Of a stretch of 64,000 bases of DNA, positions 52,114 to 59,083 are shown piece after piece. Within the stretch, counting starts at the first letter, position 1, and each line of letters starts with the position of its first letter. Source of the DNA: Deminuibacter soli (GTDB lineage Bacteria; Bacteroidota; Bacteroidia; Chitinophagales; Chitinophagaceae); the NCBI RefSeq assembly GCF_003412455.1, contig NZ_QTJU01000006.1, forward strand, positions 62,001 to 126,000. The letters run 5' to 3'. Position numbers and translations under genes: made by a program. Under the pieces are notes generated by a model, which saw nothing but the letters and a program-made list of their open reading frames with translations, had not been told where the DNA came from and made no database searches.

Positions 52114-53643
52114 ATGAAAAAAGTAATACTGTATTCTTTCTGCGTACTGGCCGGTTTGGCAGGAGGATGTAAAAAAGATAATTACCCGGGTGCCGTACTC
52201 AGCCCCTATATCGCTATATATGATGTAAGAAATTTGTACAAGGGCAGCGATGTTACACTTACACCCGATAACATGGGTGGTGCAGAAGATATTACAGCCA
52301 TGGTTGTATCTGACCACTCAGGCAGCAACCTGCCTGAAGGCTTGCTGGTAGTGCAGGATGCACGCCGCCTGTCGCAACTGCGTGGCATCTCTATTCCACT
52401 TGGTGCCGATGCTGCTACCTTTGTACCCGGCGATTCTGTTACCATTAAAGTAAGCGGTGCCGTACTTAAAAAAGTAAACGGCATCCTCGAAATCACCGGC
52501 ATCAAAAAAGAAGCGATCACCAGGGTTTCTTCAGGTAACAGCATTGCGCTCAACCGCGTTCCGGCAAGTAAAATACTGACCAACCCCGATGCATACGAAA
52601 GCGTATTATCAGTAATTGTAAAAGGCGGCTTCGATCCCCTGCCCAAAGCAGGTGAAACCCTTGCAGGCAGCAAAATACTGAACGATGGTTTTGGCAATAT
52701 TACCCTGCGTACCGATGAGAAAGCTGCATTTGCCGGCCAGGCAATGGTGGCCAATGCCAACTACACCGGCATCTCTTTCAACACCACGGCAACCGATTCA
52801 ACAGGTGTTGCTGTTCCTGAATTTCGCATACGTACCGGCAACGATATTAAACTGCTCGGTACCACCATCTCCGTTGCGCCTGTAGTTATCTCCGGCTTTA
52901 TGAGTGATGTAAAAGGCAGTGATGGCAACTATGAATATGTGCAGCTGCTGGCTACACAGGATATTGATTTCAGCAAAACACCCTATGCTGTTGTGGTGAC
53001 CAATAACGCCAATGCCTCAACTCCTTCAGGTTATCCTTCCAAAGGATGGGCTACCGGTGATATGCGCACTTTTAAATTCAGCCTCACATCCGGCAAAGCG
53101 GCAAAAGGCACTTTCTTCTATGTAGGCGGCAGCGGCAAAACCATCAATGGTTCAGGTTCTACCAGCATGGCAAGCTCAAACTGGATAAGGGCATTTAACT
53201 ACACCACTACCAATGGCGACGACTTTGGTACCAAAACAGGCGGCTTGTTTGCCAACAGCGGCAATGCTTCAGGTGTAGCCGTGTTTAACAGCAACATAGT
53301 AACCGTAGATTCTGAGCCGGTAGATGTGCTGTTTGTTGCAACCGGTGGCAGCCTGTATACGGCAAGCCCTGTTCCCGCAGGTTATAAAATCACCAATACC
53401 GACTTCTATGATAAGATAGACCCTATTACCCTGAAAACGCAGCCTTATTACCAGAATGGCTCCAACACGCTTTCGCTGAGCTATTACACAGCCGATGTTG
53501 GTTACTGGAACAATATGGCCGGTGAATACAATGTTACCCTGGGCAAATGGACAAAGGCAAGAACACAAACCGGCATCGTGCTCAGCAAAACCTCCGCCAT
53601 CTCTGAAATTGAAGGCGATGCAGCAACTAAACTGAAATTCTGA
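52114..53643 (+). CDS. DUF5689-type secreted lipoprotein
   Basis: 509 residues with a lipoprotein signal (SFCVLAGLAGGCKKDN). The first half (about 25-235) reads like the OB-fold-rich DUF5689 region (GLLVVQDARRLSQLRGISIP, GDSVTIKVSGAVLKKVNGIL). The second half is a beta-rich domain (VAPVVISGFMSDVKGSDGNY, GTFFYVGGSGKTI) ending in GEYNVTLGKWTKA, similar to the surface domains that follow DUF5689 in Bacteroidota. Such proteins are usually the third gene of a SusCD operon and probably assist substrate capture. The match is from memory of the family. Confidence 0.75.
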   Translation: MKKVILYSFCVLAGLAGGCKKDNYPGAVLSPYIAIYDVRNLYKGSDVTLTPDNMGGAEDITAMVVSDHSGSNLPEGLLVVQDARRLSQLRGISIPLGADAATFVPGDSVTIKVSGAVLKKVNGILEITGIKKEAITRVSSGNSIALNRVPASKILTNPDAYESVLSVIVKGGFDPLPKAGETLAGSKILNDGFGNITLRTDEKAAFAGQAMVANANYTGISFNTTATDSTGVAVPEFRIRTGNDIKLLGTTISVAPVVISGFMSDVKGSDGNYEYVQLLATQDIDFSKTPYAVVVTNNANASTPSGYPSKGWATGDMRTFKFSLTSGKAAKGTFFYVGGSGKTINGSGSTSMASSNWIRAFNYTTTNGDDFGTKTGGLFANSGNASGVAVFNSNIVTVDSEPVDVLFVATGGSLYTASPVPAGYKITNTDFYDKIDPITLKTQPYYQNGSNTLSLSYYTADVGYWNNMAGEYNVTLGKWTKARTQTGIVLSKTSAISEIEGDAATKLKF

Positions 53644-53648
53644 TTATC

Positions 53649-53792
53649 ATGCTCAACAGAAGACGATTTTTAAGAAACGTTGGCCTTACAGGTTCCCTTT
53701 TAACAGTACCCGCTGCCCTGCTGCACGCCAGTCCAGCAGCAAAACAGGAAGGCATCGGCCGCTTTGGCAACGTGTACGAAGCTTCTGTTTAA
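53649..53792 (+). pseudogene. Truncated Tat-signal ORF at the end of the SusCD operon
   Basis: 47 codons starting five bases after the DUF5689 stop: MLNRRRFLRNVGLTGSLLTV, then PAALLHASPAA, a complete twin-arginine signal with cleavage site, followed by only about 17 further residues (GIGRFGNVYEASV) and TAA. The gene thus codes for an export signal with almost no cargo. In related operons this position often holds a Tat-exported phosphoesterase, so loss of the body by deletion is likely; a functional micropeptide is less likely. Too short to appear in usual gene calls. Confidence 0.65.
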
Positions 53793-53829
53793 ACACCGGC
53801 TGCATATACATTTGTTCTCTGTTAAAATC

Positions 53830-53866
53830 AAAGCGCCTTTCCTGCCTGCAGGAGGGGCCTTTTGTT
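53830..53866 (+). terminator. Terminator at the end of the second SusCD operon
   Basis: AAAGCGCC-TT-TCCTGC pairs with GCAGGA-GG-GGCCTTT around CT, followed by TTTTGTTTTT. It lies 37 bases past the truncated Tat ORF. Confidence 0.7.
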
Positions 53867-53962
53867 TTTCCGGGTCACAACAATTACCTTGCCCGTAACA
53901 TCAACACCCTTGCATGTAATGCTTTGAAAAGATCCCGGCAGACTTTGATAAGTACCGCCTGT

Positions 53963-54532
53963 CTACCGTTTAGCTTTCAACCGGCTCAATGCCTCCTGTG
54001 ATATATTAAGATAATTGGCCACCAGCTTATTGGGCAAACGCAGCACAATTTGCGGATGCTCGTTCAGCAGCAGCTGGTACCGCTCAGTTGCATCGAGTGT
54101 AATAAAACTCTGCAGGCGGTTGGTATTGGTTACATAGGCATGCTCCAGGTAACTGCGGTAAAATTTCTCCCATGCAGGGATCTGTTCCAGCAGGTAATAA
54201 AAATCATTACGGGAAATATACAGCAGCTCGGTCGGCTCTACAGCCTGCGTGTACTCCGTTAATGGCTTGCCGCTGATGAATGACACCAGCGATGTAGAGA
54301 ACGCATTTTCAAAAGCAAACCTGCGTGTCACTTCCGATCCGTCGTTTTTGATAAAGCACACCCGCAGGCAGCCCTTGTTTACAAAATACATGCGCCGTGC
54401 AGGCTGTCCAATAGAAGCCACGATCTCTTTCTTTTTTAGCGATAAGGGATGGAAGTAGGAAAGAATAGTGCGCAACTGCTCATCGTTTACCGCAATGCAA
54501 TCCAGGATATACTTGCTCAGCTGTTCATACAT
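53963..54532 (-). CDS. Crp/Fnr family transcriptional regulator
   Basis: 189 residues: a cyclic-nucleotide-binding-like beta roll (about 20-125: LKKKEIVASIGQPARRMYFV, GCLRVCFIKNDGSEVTRRFA), a dimer helix, and a short winged helix (LPNKLVANYLNISQEALSRL) at the very C-terminus. The binding-site residues for cAMP are not conserved, as is usual for the many Bacteroidota members. Upstream on the same strand, 57 bases away, is an MFS exporter, a common partner of such regulators. Ligand unknown. Confidence 0.92.
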   Translation of the reverse strand: MYEQLSKYILDCIAVNDEQLRTILSYFHPLSLKKKEIVASIGQPARRMYFVNKGCLRVCFIKNDGSEVTRRFAFENAFSTSLVSFISGKPLTEYTQAVEPTELLYISRNDFYYLLEQIPAWEKFYRSYLEHAYVTNTNRLQSFITLDATERYQLLLNEHPQIVLRLPNKLVANYLNISQEALSRLKAKR

Positions 54533-54589
54533 AACGGACTGTTTTCATTCGTGCCAACTGCGGCAAACCATTAAATTAAGCAAAAACCA

Positions 54590-56035
54590 TCAGGCAGCCT
54601 GCCCTATCAGCATCTTTTGTTGTTTGCGTAGGGCAGCATAAATCAGCAGGGCAGCCACCGACAGTAACAACACACTTACCCTGAATACCTGGTGCATGCC
54701 ATGGGTTATAGCGGCCGGCGCTGCATTCGCCGTTTCTGTACCACCCGCGCTGTGTACTGCAATGGCAAACACTGCCCCCATTACCGCAGCGCCCGTAATT
54801 TGCCCTGTACTTCTCGAAAGCGATAACAAGCCACTAAACAAACCCCGCTCACCCGCACCTGCCAGCTCCATCACGGCCGCGTTGTTGGGTGTTTGAAAGA
54901 AAGTAAGTCCTACCTGTATCACGCCGATGCCCAGCAGAAAAGCCGGTAAGCCGTTGGCAGGGTTTACCCTGTCCATCAGCACACAACCGGCTATCATGGC
55001 CAGCACACCATACAACATCAGTTTACGCGCGCCGTATTTATCAGACAGTTTACCGGCCTGCACACTTAGCAGCGCGGTAACAAGTGGCCCGAATGACATA
55101 ACCAGCCCCGTTTGCCAGGTTTTGTACCCACAGGCCCTGGTGAGGTAAAAAGGAAACAGGATAATGGTAGCAGTCATCACAATGTATACCATCACTGCTG
55201 CTATAAGGCTGGCGTTTAATACTGCATTCGTAAACAGGTGCACAGGCAGAAATGGATGTGCAGTTTTGCGCTCCCATGTAATAAACGCAACCAATAATAC
55301 AGCTGACGCCACCAGTAATAAAAAGGCCAGCGGGTTATTGTATTGCCTGCCTTCAAGTGTAGTCATACCCAACGCATAACAACTCAGTAAGGCGGCCAGC
55401 AGCAGCATGCCTGTTATATCTACACGGCCGTTTTTTACGGGCTTAACAGCAGGCGTAAACCGCTGAATAAACCACAAGGCCAGCACACCAACGGGCAGAT
55501 TGATGAGGAATATACATGGCCAGCCCCATGCCGTAATAAGCAAGCCGCCAATGGTTGGCCCCGATGCTATACCCAGCGGAACCATGGTAGTGAGTATGCC
55601 CATTGTTTTACCCAGCTTCTCCTTCGGCACCAGGTCGCCTGCAAGGGCAAAGCTCAGCGCAAGACAAAATGCAGCACCTGCTCCCTGCACACTGCGAAAG
55701 GCAATCATATGGGCGGCGCGCGTAGCCAGCCCGCAGCACACAGATGCAGCAATGAATACGATAATGCCCAGCAGGTATAGTTTCTTTTTGCCGAATAAAT
55801 CACCCAACCTGCCTGCACCTGCAATACAGGCCGTAACCGCGAGTATATAACTCAGCACAATCCACTGCGCAGTATCAAACCCGGTATTGAACGATTTAAC
55901 CAGTGTAGGCAAACCCACCACCACAATACTGGCATCGAGGTTTACCATAAATATGATCAATGCAATACCTGTGAGCGCATAATTCAGTTGCCGCTGTTCG
56001 CCCGGTGGTGCCGTTGCACGAAATGTTGTTTCCAT
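54590..56035 (-). CDS. MFS drug efflux transporter, DHA2 (EmrB/QacA) type
   Basis: 481 residues with about 14 membrane helices. The DHA2 signature runs through IIFMVNLDASIVVVGLPTLV (motif D1 with the membrane Asp) and GRLGDLFGKKKLYLLG (motif A), followed by RSVQGAGAAFCLALSFALAG (motif B) and GIASGPTIGGLL (motif C, antiporter). Proton-driven export of drugs or lipophilic compounds is expected. No membrane-fusion partner gene is adjacent. The Crp-like gene follows; the aldo/keto reductase upstream is separated by a terminator. Confidence 0.94.
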   Translation of the reverse strand: METTFRATAPPGEQRQLNYALTGIALIIFMVNLDASIVVVGLPTLVKSFNTGFDTAQWIVLSYILAVTACIAGAGRLGDLFGKKKLYLLGIIVFIAASVCCGLATRAAHMIAFRSVQGAGAAFCLALSFALAGDLVPKEKLGKTMGILTTMVPLGIASGPTIGGLLITAWGWPCIFLINLPVGVLALWFIQRFTPAVKPVKNGRVDITGMLLLAALLSCYALGMTTLEGRQYNNPLAFLLLVASAVLLVAFITWERKTAHPFLPVHLFTNAVLNASLIAAVMVYIVMTATIILFPFYLTRACGYKTWQTGLVMSFGPLVTALLSVQAGKLSDKYGARKLMLYGVLAMIAGCVLMDRVNPANGLPAFLLGIGVIQVGLTFFQTPNNAAVMELAGAGERGLFSGLLSLSRSTGQITGAAVMGAVFAIAVHSAGGTETANAAPAAITHGMHQVFRVSVLLLSVAALLIYAALRKQQKMLIGQAA

Positions 56036-56095
56036 ACTATTGTTTTAGGAATACAAAACTCCATGAACGCAATGGCGAAAACATTGATCCAGGTC

Positions 56096-56129
56096 AAAAA
56101 AAAAATCGCAACCGGAACCGGTTGCGATT
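56096..56129 (-). terminator. Rho-independent terminator of the aldo/keto reductase gene
   Basis: AATCGCAACCGG (56104-56115) pairs perfectly with CCGGTTGCGATT (56118-56129); on the minus strand the stem runs into a run of about ten T (A at 56096-56105 on the plus strand). Confidence 0.9.
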
Positions 56130-56158
56130 AAAGCAGGCTATTGTTTATGATCAATTGC

Positions 56159-57190
56159 CTAATAAAATTTCGGGATAGGATTCAGCTCCGTATTCTGACG
56201 CTGGTGCCAGTAAGGATAAATAGGATCTGCATCACTCACCGCATCAAGCCGTTTCACCTGGTCAACGGTCAGGTGCCAGCCCAGCGCGCCCAGGTTCTCT
56301 TCCAGCTGTTTTTCATTACGCGCACCAATGATAATATTGTCAACAGTAGGGCGGTTGATCAGCCAGTTCAGGGCTACCTGTGAAATGGTTTTGCCGGTTT
56401 CAGCAGCAACCTGGTCCAGCACATCTATAATATTGTACAAACGCTCAAAATTCGTAGCCGGACCATGTGCACCACCCTGCGCCATGCGGTTGTTTTCGGG
56501 CAGCGGCTGGTTGCGCCTGAACTTGCCGGTTAACCTGCCGGATGACAGCGGGCTCCATACAATGGTGCCTACTTTCTGATCAAGACCAAGCGGCATCAGT
56601 TCCCATTCAAATTCACGATCCAGCAGTGAATAATACGCCTGGTGTGCAATGTATTTTGACCAGCCGTATTTCTCAGATGCGGATAATGATTTCATCAGGT
56701 GCCAGCCTGAAAAATTGGATGCAGCAATATACCTGATCTTGCCGCTGGAGATCAGGTCATCCAGCGCCCGCAGTGTTTCCTGTACGGGTGTATTGCCATC
56801 GAAACCATGCATGTGGTAAATATCGATGTGATCGGTCTGCAGCCTGCGCAGGCTGTCTTCTGCAGATTTGATGAGGTTAAAGCGCGATGAGCCTACTGCG
56901 TTGGGATCGCTGCCCATGGGGAAGGTAGCCTTGGTAGACAGGATGATTTCATCGCGTTTGCCTTTGATGGCCTGGCCAAGAATTTCTTCTGAAACACCCT
57001 GGGAGTAAACGTTGGCAGTATCAAAAAAATTGATGCCCCTGTCAAGACACATATCTACAAGGCGGATGGCTTCATCGAGCTGGGTATTGCCCCAGGCTTT
57101 AAAAAACTCGTTGCTGCCGCCAAACGTAGCTGTGCCATAGCTGAACACAGGCACTTTTAACCCTGAATCACCTAAAAATCTGTATTCCAT
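56159..57190 (-). CDS. Aldo/keto reductase
   Basis: 343 residues from the ATG at 57188-57190 (MEYRFLGDSGLKVPVFSYGT); an upstream ATG adds 11 non-conserved residues. TIM-barrel NADP oxidoreductase with the catalytic tetrad visible: Asp and Tyr in NFFDTANVYSQGVSEE, Lys in ILSTKATF, and His in DIYHMHGFD. C-terminal cofactor motif IIIGARNEKQLEENLGAL. The sequence type is that of the YghZ/Kv-beta-like branch that reduces aldehydes and methylglyoxal. A single gene with its own terminator. Confidence 0.95.
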   Translation of the reverse strand: MEYRFLGDSGLKVPVFSYGTATFGGSNEFFKAWGNTQLDEAIRLVDMCLDRGINFFDTANVYSQGVSEEILGQAIKGKRDEIILSTKATFPMGSDPNAVGSSRFNLIKSAEDSLRRLQTDHIDIYHMHGFDGNTPVQETLRALDDLISSGKIRYIAASNFSGWHLMKSLSASEKYGWSKYIAHQAYYSLLDREFEWELMPLGLDQKVGTIVWSPLSSGRLTGKFRRNQPLPENNRMAQGGAHGPATNFERLYNIIDVLDQVAAETGKTISQVALNWLINRPTVDNIIIGARNEKQLEENLGALGWHLTVDQVKRLDAVSDADPIYPYWHQRQNTELNPIPKFY

Positions 57191-57291
57191 AACGTTTTGT
57201 TTAGTGTTTGCCAAATAACCCATTTGGATACGACAAAGTTCACCACTTTCCCCAAATACCGGTAGTACCTATTGCGGATAATGATGTAAAA

Positions 57292-58314
57292 TTACACGGC
57301 ATGCCGCAGCCCGGCCAATGCCGCAGCAAATGCAGGCGAGCGCATATTGTGCAAGGCCTGGTTAAACAATGCCTGCCCGTACAGCATTTGCCCTTCTGCC
57401 GTAGCAAGCGACAGCGCCCCGGTATACAGCATTCCCCTTACCATTTCCATATTGTTCGATGCGGCATAGGGCTGTTCAACAGCTATCGCAGCATTGGCCC
57501 TGCCTGCCAGCTGAAACATCATCAGTGCATATACCAGGTAGGCGGTTTGTCTTGTAACGAAGAAACGGGCGCGCTGGCAGGCATCCGGGCTGTTGCCAAA
57601 ATAAGCATGGAGGAAAAAGGTTTCCTGCGCTTCGTTCTGCACAAAAGTATTGGCCACAATCGCAAGATCAATATAACGGTTGTTAACCGAAGCCGCATCC
57701 CAATCTACCACCCACAGCTTTGCACCATCACAGAGAATGTTATTGGGATTAAGGTCGTTGTGACTGCTTACCTGGTCTGCCTCCCAGGGGTATTGTTCCA
57801 GCACCGCATTGTAGTAACCGAAGCATTCCTCAAATGCAGCATCGCTGAACATGCCCGAAACCCGGCATTGCCCGATAAGTCCCTGCACGGTGCCTTTGGT
57901 ATCACCGGGTTTGGTAAACAGCGGCATGGCATGTATGCGTTGAATAGTGCCTGCCAGTGCCCGCAACAATAATTCATTGGAAGGAAAAGAACCGCGCAGC
58001 GGTTTGGGTTCAATAAACGCGCTGATACAGATGCCCGTTCCGGCATTGGCATAATACACCTGTGGCGATACGCCGGCTTTCGCAGCAAGGGTAATGCATT
58101 CGTACAAATCAACACCAGGCTGTGCAGGCACATCAGATTTTAATACGTATACGCTGCCGTTTACTTCCAGTTTGTACACTGCAGCATCGGACAGGCCGCC
58201 GTGCAGCAGGGATATGGACGTGATACCGGTTGTATGGAAGGCTTTCAGCAAGGCAGTTTCAACCGCCGCCAGTTTAGCGGCAGGTATTACGGAAGATAAG
58301 GTAGTGGTTGTCAT
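57292..58314 (-). CDS. Aminoglycoside/choline-kinase-like phosphotransferase
   Basis: 340 residues from the ATG at 58312-58314. Protein-kinase-like APH fold: N-lobe with LLHGGLSDAAVYKLEVNG and the ATP-binding Lys in YVLKSDV; C-lobe with catalytic loop SSHNDLNPNNILC (Asp and Asn) and metal-binding VVDWDAASVNNRYIDLA. This matches choline/ethanolamine kinase-type enzymes, which may also act on thiamine or antibiotics. It begins seven bases after the stop of the MarR gene and is therefore in one operon with it. The substrate is unknown. Confidence 0.9.
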   Translation of the reverse strand: MTTTTLSSVIPAAKLAAVETALLKAFHTTGITSISLLHGGLSDAAVYKLEVNGSVYVLKSDVPAQPGVDLYECITLAAKAGVSPQVYYANAGTGICISAFIEPKPLRGSFPSNELLLRALAGTIQRIHAMPLFTKPGDTKGTVQGLIGQCRVSGMFSDAAFEECFGYYNAVLEQYPWEADQVSSHNDLNPNNILCDGAKLWVVDWDAASVNNRYIDLAIVANTFVQNEAQETFFLHAYFGNSPDACQRARFFVTRQTAYLVYALMMFQLAGRANAAIAVEQPYAASNNMEMVRGMLYTGALSLATAEGQMLYGQALFNQALHNMRSPAFAAALAGLRHAV

Positions 58315-58321
58315 GATGCAA

Positions 58322-58750
58322 TCAGGAAATATTACCGCCCAGGGTGGCGAGTATATCAGATAATGGTTTAATGGCTTTAACGGTAGCTGCAGGCAGCAGG
58401 TCTTTCGCTGCTTCATTGGCCGTGTCCAGCGCTTCGTTAAACAGGCGTTTGCCGGCTGTGGTTAATACTACATAGCTCACCCGCGCATCGCGCTCGTTGA
58501 TTTCCCTTTTCAGCAGGCCATTCTTTTCCAGCGGCAACAGCATGCGGGTAATGCCCGAAGCGGTAAGACCAATTCTATCAGCCAGGTCAATCCTGCGCAT
58601 GCGTTCCTCCCCTGCCTGGTGCAGCAGGTACAGGATCATGAAATCGCTGAACCCCAATCCATGCATGTTCAGGCGATCAAACCGCCTGGAAACCAGGGCC
58701 TGCACCTTGGCCAGGTTCATGAAAAATTTCAGTGCACTGCTTGTTGACAT
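58322..58750 (-). CDS. MarR family transcriptional regulator
   Basis: 142 residues: a winged helix-turn-helix with MRRIDLADRIGLTASGITRM recognition region and the wing ...NERDARVSYVVLTTAGKRLF, flanked by dimerisation helices. The conserved Asp-Arg of the wing is present. First gene of a two-gene operon with the kinase-like enzyme, which it probably controls together with itself. MarR proteins respond to phenolic compounds, antibiotics or oxidants. Confidence 0.95.
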   Translation of the reverse strand: MSTSSALKFFMNLAKVQALVSRRFDRLNMHGLGFSDFMILYLLHQAGEERMRRIDLADRIGLTASGITRMLLPLEKNGLLKREINERDARVSYVVLTTAGKRLFNEALDTANEAAKDLLPAATVKAIKPLSDILATLGGNIS

Positions 58751-58802
58751 ATACTTGATTACTCAATGATTTTACAAATAAACAAACTTTTTTTCAATGC
58801 AC

Positions 58803-58834
58803 AAAAAAGCCGCTTCAACCGGTACTGAAGCGGC
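58803..58834 (-). terminator. Rho-independent terminator beyond the hydrolase remnant
   Basis: GCCGCTTCA (58809-58817) pairs perfectly with TGAAGCGGC (58826-58834); on the minus strand the stem runs into TTTTTT. It follows the alpha/beta-hydrolase remnant and is probably that lost gene's original terminator. Confidence 0.85.
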
Positions 58835-58852
58835 CCCTATCAATATGCCAAC

Positions 58853-59035
58853 TTATTTAACCGGCTTCACCGGTTCAGCAAGAAAAGGTATTATCACGTT
58901 TGCAAGTTGCGGAGATACAATATTGTAATGCGTTAAACCCGGCAATATGGCCAGCTGCGAGGCAGATTTGCCTGCACCATCCCAGCCTGCATCATGCAAG
59001 CCGCCGCCGAGCCAGCGGGTGCTATCGCGACCATC
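58853..59035 (-). pseudogene. C-terminal remnant of an alpha/beta hydrolase
   Basis: A 60-codon frame bounded by stops reads DGRDSTRWLGGGLHDAGWDG and continues with SQLAILPGLTHYNIVSPQL and IIPFLAEPVK. This is the C-terminal segment of alpha/beta hydrolases, including the catalytic His in LPGLTHYNI. No start codon, nucleophile Ser or oxyanion region precedes it; upstream sequence (59036-59083) does not continue the homology in any frame and runs straight into the helicase gene end. It is a truncated fragment, still followed by a good terminator. Confidence 0.7.
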
Positions 59036-59083
59036 TCAGGGTGTTTTCAGGACTACCTGCCCGGCCGTTATATCTTTCTGCAC

